Shown in pieces: positions 1 to 6,362 of a stretch of DNA of 8,475 nucleotides. Each line of letters opens with the position of its first letter. The first letter of the stretch is position 1. The position numbers were made by a program, and so were the translations under genes. The DNA comes from Bacteroidetes bacterium UBA955. GTDB taxonomy: Bacteria; Bacteroidota; Bacteroidia; NS11-12g; UBA955. Below the pieces are notes generated by a model, which saw nothing but the letters and a program-made list of their open reading frames with translations, was not told the origin of the DNA and made no database searches. The stretch is from NCBI GenBank assembly GCA_002293105.1, contig DBCP01000062.1, positions 4,014 to 12,488 of the forward strand. The letters are read 5' to 3'.

Positions 1-633
1 GATATGAGTATGGCGGCGCAAGCCAAGGTGTTGCGTGCCATCCAAGAAGGCAAAATTACCCGTGTGGGTGGAGACAAAGAAATCAAGGTGGATGTGCGCA
101 TCGTAGCGGCAACCAACAAAAACCTGCTCGAAGAGATTGAAAAAGGAAACTTCCGCATGGATTTGTACCACCGTTTGAGCGTTATTTTGATTCACGTTCC
201 TACCCTAAACGAACGCACCGAAGACATTCCTTTGATTGCAAACAATTTCTTGGTGGATATCTGTAACGACAACAGTATTCCAGTGAAGTCTTTCACCCCG
301 GATGGATACCAGGCCTTACAAGATGTAAACTGGACTGGAAACATCCGCGAGCTTCGCAACGTAGTTGAGCGTTTGGTGATTCTGTGTGGTGATAAAATAT
401 CCGGTGAAGACGTTTACATGTTTTCTAATCCGGCACAGCGAGGCGCAGACCCATTTGGTGTTGTGGATGACTACAAAACCCTTCAAGACTTCCGCGATTG
501 GGCTGAAAAAGTATTTATCGAACGCAAATTGGTTCAAAACGGATGGAATGTGGCCAAAACGGCACAAGAAATCGACATCCAACGGAGTCATTTGTACAAC
601 AAAATTGAGAAGTACAGCCTAAAACGCCGCTAA
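1..633 (+). CDS. Sigma-54-dependent (NtrC-family) transcriptional activator, C-terminal part
   Basis: The reading frame is open through the left edge, so the N-terminus is missing; the first visible codons (D-M-S) correspond to the end of the Walker B region of an AAA+ domain. In residues counted from the ATG at 4, the sensor I strand VRIVAATN is near 32-39, the arginine-finger segment FRMDLYHRL near 50-58, and the sensor II segment GNIRELRN near 113-120. A Fis-type helix-turn-helix fills the C-terminus, about 170-207 (VAKTAQEIDIQRSHLYNKI). Proteins of this family hydrolyse ATP to open promoter complexes of sigma-54 RNA polymerase. The receiver or sensory domain and the GAFTGA loop lie outside the window, so it is not possible to say whether this is a two-component response regulator or what signal it reads. 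The sua5 gene begins 3 bases after its stop, which suggests co-transcription. Confidence 0.93.
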   Translation, partial: DMSMAAQAKVLRAIQEGKITRVGGDKEIKVDVRIVAATNKNLLEEIEKGNFRMDLYHRLSVILIHVPTLNERTEDIPLIANNFLVDICNDNSIPVKSFTPDGYQALQDVNWTGNIRELRNVVERLVILCGDKISGEDVYMFSNPAQRGADPFGVVDDYKTLQDFRDWAEKVFIERKLVQNGWNVAKTAQEIDIQRSHLYNKIEKYSLKRR

Positions 634-636
634 TTC

Positions 637-1641
637 ATGGGCGCTTTGATTGGCATAGACCTTGACCGCGCAGCGGATTTGCTTATCCAGGGCAAACTCG
701 TTGCGATTCCTACGGAAACGGTGTATGGTTTGGCGGCAAACGGACTAAATACAGAAGCGGCGGCAGGTATTTTTGCGGCAAAAAACCGTCCTACTTTCGA
801 CCCCCTCATCTTGCATGTTGGGAGTATAGCGCAGGCCAAATCATTGTGTTTGGATTGGCCGGAGGCCGCCGAAAAATTGGCATCTCGCTTTTGGCCAGGC
901 CCGCTGACCATGGTTTTACCCAAAGCGAGTCACATCCCCGATTTGGTCACTTCCGACCACCCAACTGTAGCGATTCGAATGCCTAACAACGCAATGACAT
1001 TGTCATTATTGCAGCGCCTTCCCTTTCCACTTGCAGCGCCCAGCGCCAATCCGTTTGGATATGTTAGTCCCACCAACGCACAACACGTAGCCGATCAGTT
1101 GGGTGATCATATTGATTATATTCTCGACGGCGGCAGCTGTTCCATTGGCATTGAAAGCACCATTGTTTCGATAGACACCCAAAACCGCGTTACTGTGCTC
1201 AGGCTGGGTGGTTTGGACCTTGAAACACTCGCCGAGGCCATAGGGTACCCATTGGAAGAATCGCTAAGCATGCATAGCAATCCCAAGGCACCGGGACAGC
1301 TTGATCAGCATTATTCACCAGGCTGTGCGATGATTCCCTTTTTGAATTTTAACCCCGATGCTGAAAACAAGTCGGTTACAAACACCACCGGATTTTTGTG
1401 GTTTTCACAAGCCGATAAGAAAGAGGCCATGAATTCCACTTCCCTCATCAATTCGAAACACTATGTGCTTTCAAAAGACGGTGATGACCGCGAAGCCGCA
1501 ATGAACTTGTTTGGTGCATTGAGACAATTCGATAAGGACGGCTGTGACAGCGTGTATTTTACTTGGGCTCCAGAAAAGGGTTTGGGCCGGGCGATCAACG
1601 ACCGATTGAAACGGGCTTCAGCAAAAACGAATCTCCACTGA
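637..1641 (+). CDS. sua5: L-threonylcarbamoyladenylate synthase, Sua5 type (two-domain)
   Basis: This 334-residue enzyme makes threonylcarbamoyl-AMP from threonine, bicarbonate and ATP, the first step of t6A37 formation on ANN-decoding tRNAs in the cytoplasm. A YrdC/TsaC-type domain covers about 10-200: PTETVYGL at 25-32, the K-x-R substrate-binding motif K49/R51 (AAKNRPTFDPL), WPGPLT at 86-91, PSAN at 135-138 and GIESTIV at 171-177. The linker KAPGQLDQHYSP (217-228) matches the Sua5 linker that closes over the active site. A smaller C-terminal Sua5 domain follows, ending with GLGRAINDRLKRAS. This makes it the long Sua5 form, not the short TsaC form. The ATG at 637 follows the upstream stop by 3 nt and has no visible Shine-Dalgarno sequence, as is usual in Bacteroidota. 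Its end lies 9 bp from the convergent hydrolase stop. Confidence 0.95.
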   Translation: MGALIGIDLDRAADLLIQGKLVAIPTETVYGLAANGLNTEAAAGIFAAKNRPTFDPLILHVGSIAQAKSLCLDWPEAAEKLASRFWPGPLTMVLPKASHIPDLVTSDHPTVAIRMPNNAMTLSLLQRLPFPLAAPSANPFGYVSPTNAQHVADQLGDHIDYILDGGSCSIGIESTIVSIDTQNRVTVLRLGGLDLETLAEAIGYPLEESLSMHSNPKAPGQLDQHYSPGCAMIPFLNFNPDAENKSVTNTTGFLWFSQADKKEAMNSTSLINSKHYVLSKDGDDREAAMNLFGALRQFDKDGCDSVYFTWAPEKGLGRAINDRLKRASAKTNLH

Positions 1642-1647
1642 GGTAAA

Positions 1648-1668
1648 TTCTTAGATTTCTTCTAAGAA
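1648..1668. terminator. Possible weak bidirectional terminator hairpin between convergent genes
   Basis: A perfect 8-bp inverted repeat, TTCTTAGA / TCTAAGAA, with a 5-nt loop (TTTCT) spans the end of the hydrolase gene just past the sua5 stop. The stem has only two G-C pairs. There is no good T-run on the + side (CGACAG follows) and only a short TTTACC on the - side. It is the only hairpin seen at this 9-bp convergent junction, so a terminator role is plausible but weakly supported. Confidence 0.3.
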
Positions 1669-2490
1669 CGACAGTGTATTATCGAGTGCAACCCACAATT
1701 CTTGTGAAAAATCTTCCATGCCGTTACATGGATGCTTCATGCCGAATGTATGGTCACCTTTGGGCACCGTCATTCTAAGGCTGTGTAAACAGGCATCGTA
1801 TAGCGGCTCAGACAATGCAGGAGGTACAACAATATCGGCTTCTCCGTGCACGATGAGCAAAGGTCGACCTAGGCCACGAGCAGCTTCTACGACATCAAAT
1901 TCCTCTTCATGAGCCAGCAAATTCTCCCAAATGCTGTAATCCATGGGCATTTGCTGTTGGGTACGGGCATTTTCTGTATAAATCGTGCGTTTTTCTTTCC
2001 ACGCAATTTTATTGTGGGATTCGAATAGATACTGGTAGGATGGTATCGGATTCCAAGCAATGACTTTTTCAACGTAATCTTGACAACGGGCTGCGAATAC
2101 AATGACGTTGGCACCACCGCGAGAATGTCCCAACCAAGATATGCGTTCGACGTTGAGATCTAGGTCTTTGCCATTTTCTCTAATCCATTTGGCGAGTGAC
2201 TCTAGGTCGTTTTGCTCTTTGCTCACGGTATTCACGGCAAACAAGTCTAGCGCTTGAAAATCCTCAGCATCACCAATGACGCCGTTGTGTGAATGATTGA
2301 AGGTAATGACAGCGTATTCGCCAGTGGCAAAATATTCATGTATATAAGGGACATGCCCCCATTGCTTAAATCCTTTGAAGCCATGGCAGTACACCAACAC
2401 AGGATGCGGACCTTCGGTTGGGGGCAAAAACAAATCGACGGCCATTTGGCCGTCGATTGTTTTGATCTGAAAATTTTTATTGTTTTTCAC
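1651..2490 (-). CDS. Alpha/beta hydrolase (serine hydrolase, substrate unknown)
   Basis: With the GTG at 2490 as start, this is a 279-residue cytoplasmic alpha/beta hydrolase with no signal peptide. The oxyanion-side strand is PVLVYCHGFKGFKQWG (near 30-45). The nucleophile elbow is GHSRGG with Ser123, the acid is Asp219 in HGEADIVVPP, and the base is His247 in GDHTFG, so a full triad is visible. The HGFKGFKxWG signature resembles a dienelactone-hydrolase/S9-like group common in Bacteroidota; the substrate cannot be inferred. Start choice: the frame is open farther upstream to a GTG at 2538, but that stretch is the tRNA-Leu gene. GTG 2490, 4 nt past the tRNA CCA, keeps the first beta-strand (NFQIKTIDG). 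ATG 2445 is the next option (264 aa) but would remove that strand. It has no obvious promoter of its own, so it may depend on read-through from the tRNA promoter. Confidence 0.9.
   Translation of the reverse strand: MKNNKNFQIKTIDGQMAVDLFLPPTEGPHPVLVYCHGFKGFKQWGHVPYIHEYFATGEYAVITFNHSHNGVIGDAEDFQALDLFAVNTVSKEQNDLESLAKWIRENGKDLDLNVERISWLGHSRGGANVIVFAARCQDYVEKVIAWNPIPSYQYLFESHNKIAWKEKRTIYTENARTQQQMPMDYSIWENLLAHEEEFDVVEAARGLGRPLLIVHGEADIVVPPALSEPLYDACLHSLRMTVPKGDHTFGMKHPCNGMEDFSQELWVALDNTLSFLEEI
2426..2458 (-). terminator. Terminator-like hairpin downstream of tRNA-Leu, inside the hydrolase ORF
   Basis: The arms 2433-2444 and 2447-2458 form a perfect 12-bp inverted repeat (AATCGACGGCCA on the reading strand) with two bases between them, in practice an 11-bp stem and 4-nt loop. 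On the - strand it is followed by TGTTTTTG, giving a T-rich tract right after the stem, as in intrinsic terminators. It lies 36 nt past the tRNA CCA, a normal distance for a tRNA terminator. It also encodes hydrolase residues about 12-20, and the alternative ATG at 2445 sits at the loop. The structure is seen directly; termination activity is inferred. On the + strand the trailing GTTTTG is weaker and no + gene is near. Confidence 0.6.
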
Positions 2491-2494
2491 AATT

Positions 2495-2581
2495 TGGTGC
2501 CCAGGACCGGAGTCGAACCGGTACGGGGGTGAACCCACAGGTGTTTGAGACCAGCGCGTCTACCAATTCCGCCACCTGGGC
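2495..2581 (-). tRNA. tRNA-Leu, anticodon CAA
   Basis: The 87-nt reverse-complement sequence folds as a class II tRNA. The acceptor arms GCCCAGG / CCUGGGC pair perfectly, with discriminator A and an encoded CCA. The D-arm is GCG-11nt-CGC with GG in the loop. The anticodon loop CUCAAAC places CAA at 2547-2545 after U33. A 15-nt variable arm with a GGG/CCC stem is diagnostic of Leu, and the T-arm is ACCGG-UUCGACU-CCGGU. The CAA anticodon reads the leucine codon UUG. The anticodon stem has one U-U opposition (28-42). It lies between the phosphoesterase and hydrolase genes on the same strand and has its own promoter upstream. Confidence 0.97.
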
Positions 2582-2605
2582 ATGTATTCTTTTCAGAACG
2601 GGATG

Positions 2606-2636
2606 CAAAATTACCATTTTTTCGCACAATTTCAAA
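2606..2636 (-). promoter_or_regulatory. Bacteroidota-type promoter for tRNA-Leu
   Basis: Reading the - strand, TTTG (2636-2633) is followed by a 19-bp spacer and TAATTTTG (2613-2606). This is an exact fit to the Bacteroidota housekeeping consensus TTTG-N19-TAnnTTTG. Transcription would start a few bases downstream, leaving a tRNA 5' leader of about 15-20 nt for RNase P to remove. The position directly before a stable RNA gene supports the call; the start site itself is inferred. Confidence 0.75.
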
Positions 2637-2649
2637 TATTACCCCAAGA

Positions 2650-3156
2650 TTATTTGATAATATTTTTGGGCCATTCTACAACTTCCATGGAATGAATCTT
2701 TTGTGGTTCCAATTCAAAGCGCAGCGCGGTGCGCACTTTGTGAAATCCGTGCAATCCGCAGGCTCCAGGATTGAGAAATAATAGGTTGTTCATCTTCGGA
2801 TCTCTTTGTACTTGCAGCATATGGGAATGGCCGCACACATAGATATCGGGCTTGGTTTTTTGTAGGATTTCTTTGACTTGGGCGGGATATCTTCCAGGTT
2901 TTCCGCCAATGTGCGTCATGAAAATTCGGAACCCTTCCCGATCGAACAACTGAAGGTCGGGATAGTCCACTTTCACATCCATACCATCGATGTTGCCATG
3001 AACACCAACAATGGGTTTTCCAATCGCGGCGATGGCATCATGCATTTTCGTATTGAGCCAATCACCGGCATGCCATATTTCATCGGCCCAAGCGGCGTGG
3101 TGTAGAATCCCATCATCCATCCAGCCATGATTATCGGAAATGACCAAAATCTTCAT
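2650..3156 (-). CDS. YfcE/MJ0936-family metallophosphoesterase
   Basis: This complete 168-residue protein has the full motif set of the calcineurin-like phosphoesterase fold: D-x-H as SDNHG (Asp8, His10), GD as HAGD (Asp32), GNxD as GNID (Asn55), a metal His in MTHIGG (His82), and GHSH (His110, His112). These residues bind two metal ions, usually Mn2+, and hydrolyse phosphomonoesters or phosphodiesters; the physiological substrate of this small family is generally unknown. Length and motif spacing are normal for YfcE-like proteins, and the protein has no signal peptide, so it should be cytoplasmic. The ATG at 3156 immediately precedes MKILVISDNHG and is certain. The gene starts 12 bp after the stop of the upstream membrane protein gene, which suggests co-transcription. 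Confidence 0.94.
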   Translation of the reverse strand: MKILVISDNHGWMDDGILHHAAWADEIWHAGDWLNTKMHDAIAAIGKPIVGVHGNIDGMDVKVDYPDLQLFDREGFRIFMTHIGGKPGRYPAQVKEILQKTKPDIYVCGHSHMLQVQRDPKMNNLLFLNPGACGLHGFHKVRTALRFELEPQKIHSMEVVEWPKNIIK

Positions 3157-3168
3157 TGTTTTATCGTT

Positions 3169-3894
3169 TTAATACACCCAATGCAACATGGCGGTTATCA
3201 CGCAGTTAAATACAAACAGTCCTACGGATATGTGAAATTGCTTTACCATCCAGGTAATACCACAAAGTACCAGGGCAATCAAAGAAAACACTTGGGTGGT
3301 TAACAGCCACTGTTTGAGATCCGGATTGATCACATTCATCGATGCTTGCATTTGTTTTTCGCTCATATTGAGCCAATCGTGCCAATGAAACTGGGTGTAG
3401 CCCACAATTTTCGATCGTAGCGGACTCACAAACAAACGAATAGAATCGCCATCTTCGAGGTCGTAGTAAGTTTTGAGATCCACAGGCACTTTGCTCACAA
3501 GGAAATCCTCCGTTTCATCCGAAATATTAAGCGATGATTGAGTACCTAATTTTGCTGTATTTCGGGCTTGATTCATCTTTTGAGCCAAAAGATAGTCCTT
3601 GGCTTCTTGGGTCCGAATTTCAGGGGTTTGATAAAGGAGCAAGGTATCAATCTCATAACCAGGCCTGAGGCGGTATGGCACATGGCTTCGGAAAGAGACA
3701 CAATGCAAGTAATTATCACGGAAATTTTGTGCCCCGTATTTGCTGGTTGAGCGATATCCAGTTTCCGTTTCATGTGCAAGCACATATTGGATTTGCGATT
3801 TGGGTGTTAGAGCAAGATCACACAGGGAAAACAATCCCATTCCTGCAAAGAAGAGGCTCATGAGTTTGGCGAATAGAAGGATTTTGCGTTCCAC
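3169..3894 (-). CDS. Hypothetical membrane protein with three predicted TM segments
   Basis: I do not recognise this 241-residue protein. It has a hydrophobic N-terminal segment (about 5-29), a polar central region of roughly 165 residues, and two hydrophobic segments at the very C-terminus (about 196-216 and 221-240), ending LHWVY. The polar part would form one large loop, probably outside the cytoplasmic membrane if the positive residues MERK and MVK mark the inside. No catalytic motif, lipobox or paired cysteines are evident. The longest frame starts with GTG at 3894; ATG at 3861 (230 aa) also leaves the first hydrophobic segment largely intact. A TAACTTTG element only 5 nt before the GTG favours either a leaderless GTG start or the ATG. 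The next gene begins 12 bp downstream, so the two are likely an operon. Confidence 0.75.
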   Translation of the reverse strand: MERKILLFAKLMSLFFAGMGLFSLCDLALTPKSQIQYVLAHETETGYRSTSKYGAQNFRDNYLHCVSFRSHVPYRLRPGYEIDTLLLYQTPEIRTQEAKDYLLAQKMNQARNTAKLGTQSSLNISDETEDFLVSKVPVDLKTYYDLEDGDSIRLFVSPLRSKIVGYTQFHWHDWLNMSEKQMQASMNVINPDLKQWLLTTQVFSLIALVLCGITWMVKQFHISVGLFVFNCVITAMLHWVY

Positions 3895-3899
3895 TACGC

Positions 3900-3907
3900 C
3901 AAAGTTA
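3900..3907 (-). promoter_or_regulatory. Possible -7 element upstream of the membrane protein gene
   Basis: The - strand reads TAACTTTG, an exact match to the Bacteroidota -7 consensus TAnnTTTG, in the 35-bp gap after the E2 stop. No TTTG -33 element is visible at 19 bp upstream. If used, transcription would begin at or within a few bases of the GTG at 3894. The single-motif evidence makes this tentative. Confidence 0.3.
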
Positions 3908-3929
3908 GGTAAAAGCGTGTTGAGCGATG

Positions 3930-5303
3930 TTATATCTCGCGGTTAACGTCCCACTGCTCCAAATAATCAGCCACGCGACGCACGAACATACCACCTAGGG
4001 CACCATCCACCACACGGTGATCGTAACTATGAGAAAGGTACATCATATGTCGGATCGCAATCACATCCCCATACTCTGTTTCGAGGACGGCGGGTTTCTT
4101 GCGAATTGCACCCACGGCCATGATGGCAACTTGGGGTTGGTTGATTACAGGGGTTCCGAGCACGTTTCCGAAGCTACCTACGTTGGTGAGGGTGTAGGTA
4201 CCGCCTTGGATTTCATCGGGGGTTAATTTGCCGATGCGGGCGCGGTTGGCGACTTCATTAACGGCGCGGGTTAAACCGAGCAGGTTCATGGTATCGGCAT
4301 TCTTAATTACCGGAACGATGAGGTTACCATTTTGCTGTGCAACGGCCATCCCAACATTGATATTCTTGCGTTTGATGATGGTGGTTCCATCTACGCTCAC
4401 ATTGATCATTGGGAAATCTTTAATGGCTTTGGCTACTGCTTCAATGAAGATGGGTGTAAAGGTAATGTTCTCCCCTTCGCGCTTTTTGAACGAATCTTTC
4501 ACGCGGTTTCTCCAATTCACGAGGTTGGTTACATCGGCTTCCACGAAGCTGGTTACGTGGGGCGATGTATGTTTGCTCATAACCATATGGTCGGCGATGA
4601 GTTTGCGTACACGATCCATCTCAATCAGTTCGTCGCCAGGATTCAGTGAAATGTGCGATTTCACTTCAACTTTGGCGGGTGTTTGTGTTGATATAGCGGG
4701 TGTCGTTGCGACCGGTGCAACGGGCATTGCGCTCACTGAAGCAGCCGCAGCCGCAGGCTGCACATTTCCACGGTTGGCCACATAAGCCAGGATATCGGAT
4801 TTGGTTACTCTACCCTCTTTTCCGGTGCCGGGCACCGTTTCGAGTTCGGACATGCTTACACCTTCGGTGCGGGCAATGTTCAGGACCAACGGAGAATAGA
4901 ATCGAGAACCATCGGCATTGCTCAGGGGTTCAGCAGCGGGTTGTGCGGCTTGGATTTGGTTTTCAATGGCTGTAACAGCGGCTTCTACGGCAACGGGCGT
5001 TTCTACTACAGGGGTAGTTGCTGGCGCTGCAGTGGGGGCCGGAGCGACAGCGGAGGCCCCTCCTTCGGTGTTGATCATGGCCACAGGTTCTCCAACCTTT
5101 ACCACGTCTCCATCCTTGTACATCTGTTTTACCAGAATGCCCGCCTCAGTGCTCGGAATTTCACTATCAACCTTATCGGTGGCAATCTCTACGATGGGTT
5201 CGTCCTTTTCTACACGATCGCCTTCATTTTTTAACCAACGAATAATGGTCGCTTCCGCGATGCTCTCGCCCATTTTGGGCATTACAATGGGTTTTTCTGC
5301 CAT
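3930..5303 (-). CDS. Dihydrolipoamide acyltransferase (E2 subunit of a 2-oxo acid dehydrogenase complex)
   Basis: This 457-residue protein is the acyltransferase core of a 2-oxo acid dehydrogenase complex. It passes an acyl group from E1 via lipoyl-lysine to CoA. One N-terminal lipoyl domain (about 1-75) carries the lipoylation site Lys44 in ATDKVDSE. An Ala/Pro-rich linker (about 81-130) follows, then the peripheral subunit-binding domain (about 134-175, FYSPLVLNIA to GRVTKSDIL), a second flexible linker, and the catalytic domain (about 225-457). The active-site DHRVVDG contains His429 and Asp433. The MGESIAEATI start and single lipoyl domain fit the branched-chain/generic E2 type of Bacteroidota, but pyruvate or 2-oxoglutarate cannot be excluded. 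No E1 or E3 gene is adjacent. The ATG at 5303 is chosen over the upstream TTG at 5318 because it gives the normal MAEKPIVMPKMGES start and because the TTG falls in a possible promoter element. Confidence 0.95.
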   Translation of the reverse strand: MAEKPIVMPKMGESIAEATIIRWLKNEGDRVEKDEPIVEIATDKVDSEIPSTEAGILVKQMYKDGDVVKVGEPVAMINTEGGASAVAPAPTAAPATTPVVETPVAVEAAVTAIENQIQAAQPAAEPLSNADGSRFYSPLVLNIARTEGVSMSELETVPGTGKEGRVTKSDILAYVANRGNVQPAAAAASVSAMPVAPVATTPAISTQTPAKVEVKSHISLNPGDELIEMDRVRKLIADHMVMSKHTSPHVTSFVEADVTNLVNWRNRVKDSFKKREGENITFTPIFIEAVAKAIKDFPMINVSVDGTTIIKRKNINVGMAVAQQNGNLIVPVIKNADTMNLLGLTRAVNEVANRARIGKLTPDEIQGGTYTLTNVGSFGNVLGTPVINQPQVAIMAVGAIRKKPAVLETEYGDVIAIRHMMYLSHSYDHRVVDGALGGMFVRRVADYLEQWDVNREI

Positions 5304-5315
5304 AAAAATTGACCA

Positions 5316-5347
5316 CAAAAATCGGCATTTTTCAGTTCACCGCCAAA
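5316..5347 (-). promoter_or_regulatory. Possible promoter for the E2 gene
   Basis: In the 107-bp gap before the E2 gene, the - strand shows TTTG (5347-5344), a 20-bp spacer, and GATTTTTG (5323-5316). This fits the Bacteroidota TTTG-N19/20-TAnnTTTG pattern with one mismatch in the -7 element. It would give a very short 5' leader before the ATG at 5303. The fit is imperfect, so confidence is low. Confidence 0.35.
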
Positions 5348-5410
5348 CTACTGCACCGAAACTCACAAAATGACCGCTTAAATTCCCTTTTTTGGGATAA
5401 AATTCTCACT

Positions 5411-6322
5411 TTACTTACCCTCTAACTCATCCCACATCCCTGCCAACTTCATCATCTGCAATACTTCTTGCTGTTTTTCAAGCTCTTGTATCTCTCCATA
5501 AGAAAAATGCAAATTTCTCAGCATCCGCTTCACGATCTCTTTCACTCCACAAGGATGATAAAACTGTTTTTGGGGACTCACATTCACCACTTTCAAAAAT
5601 GCATCCACATTTTCCTTGGTGAATATCTGTCCTTTGCTATATGGATTGATATAAAACAAAGTCTTTTCGATATCCTCCACCCCAACAATTTTCAAATTCT
5701 TAACACCCTCTAATCCTTCCTTTAACTGGCAAAATCCCACCACAAAATGCTGAGGCAAATTCACCCCAAACACGGGCAATCCCAAACTTTGAGCCACCGT
5801 CATGTACACCACCGACAGACTAATTGGGTTGCCAGACTTCCGCTCTAACACCCTATTAATAAAAGAATTATCGGTATAGTGGTATTGACTATTATCGCCA
5901 TGAAACCCTTGCTGATCAAAGAAAACATGATTGAGGATTTGAATTTTGTCTAAGTCATTCTCCACATTTCCCATCATCAACCAAACATCTAACTTGATAT
6001 CGCTGAGCGTCCTTCGAACATCATCAATTTTCAAACCCGGATACTGAACTTGGGTCACCAAAAACCAACCTTCAATCAAATCCGGTTGTTCTTGTTCAAA
6101 CCAATTCTTAAATCGCCTGTGCAATCCACGCTTTTGAATGCGCTTGATGAGCAATTCGATGTGCAAAGAAACTGACGGAAACTCGTTGGCCAACCAAATG
6201 GCCTCCAATTCATCAATGAGCGCTTCCCCCTCTTCCATGAAACGCGTTTCCAAGGCCTCAACCACCGCCTCATCGGGGTCATCAAGCAATCGAATCATCG
6301 CTTTGAGGGTCGACACATCCAT
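5411..6322 (-). CDS. SirB1-family transglutaminase-like protein
   Basis: This protein of about 303 residues belongs to the SirB1/transglutaminase-like core 2 group. The characteristic core spans about 150-235 (numbering from ATG 6322): NSFINRVLERKSGNPISLSVVY, then SLGLPVFGVNLPQHFVVGF, then FYINPYSKGQIF. The position of the transglutaminase Cys appears to hold Ser in GNPISLS. The His is kept (His192 in PQHF), and the Asp position reads Asn in YINP. Cys-dependent catalysis is therefore doubtful, and a binding or scaffold role is possible; the biological role is unknown. The N-terminal about 120 residues are helical and acidic. The frame is open to an ATG-less region overlapping topA up to 6406, but ATG 6322 gives a protein closer to family length and leaves 40 bp after the topA stop, so co-transcription with topA is likely. 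Confidence 0.85.
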   Translation of the reverse strand: MDVSTLKAMIRLLDDPDEAVVEALETRFMEEGEALIDELEAIWLANEFPSVSLHIELLIKRIQKRGLHRRFKNWFEQEQPDLIEGWFLVTQVQYPGLKIDDVRRTLSDIKLDVWLMMGNVENDLDKIQILNHVFFDQQGFHGDNSQYHYTDNSFINRVLERKSGNPISLSVVYMTVAQSLGLPVFGVNLPQHFVVGFCQLKEGLEGVKNLKIVGVEDIEKTLFYINPYSKGQIFTKENVDAFLKVVNVSPQKQFYHPCGVKEIVKRMLRNLHFSYGEIQELEKQQEVLQMMKLAGMWDELEGK

Positions 6323-6362
6323 GACTACCGGTAATTGGTTGTTATAAACAGGGTTCTCTGAT

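Noticed and set aside
2491..2538. Upstream extension of the hydrolase ORF to GTG 2538 (MGSPPYRFDSGPGHQ)
   Set aside because: These codons are the 3' half of the tRNA-Leu gene; the open frame there is a by-product of the tRNA sequence.
5304..5318. TTG start for the E2 gene at 5318
   Set aside because: It adds MWSIF before the normal E2 start and falls within a candidate -7 promoter element; ATG 5303 is better.
4228..5373. Long + strand open frames of 185 and 151 codons opposite the E2 gene
   Set aside because: They are antisense to a strongly supported gene; the Ala/Pro-rich linkers and GC-biased codons keep the opposite frames open. The proteins have no recognisable features.
5384..5397. 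TCCC-N6-GGGA hairpin just past the SirB1-like stop
   Set aside because: The stem is only 4 bp with mismatches immediately outside and no clean T-run, too weak to call a terminator.
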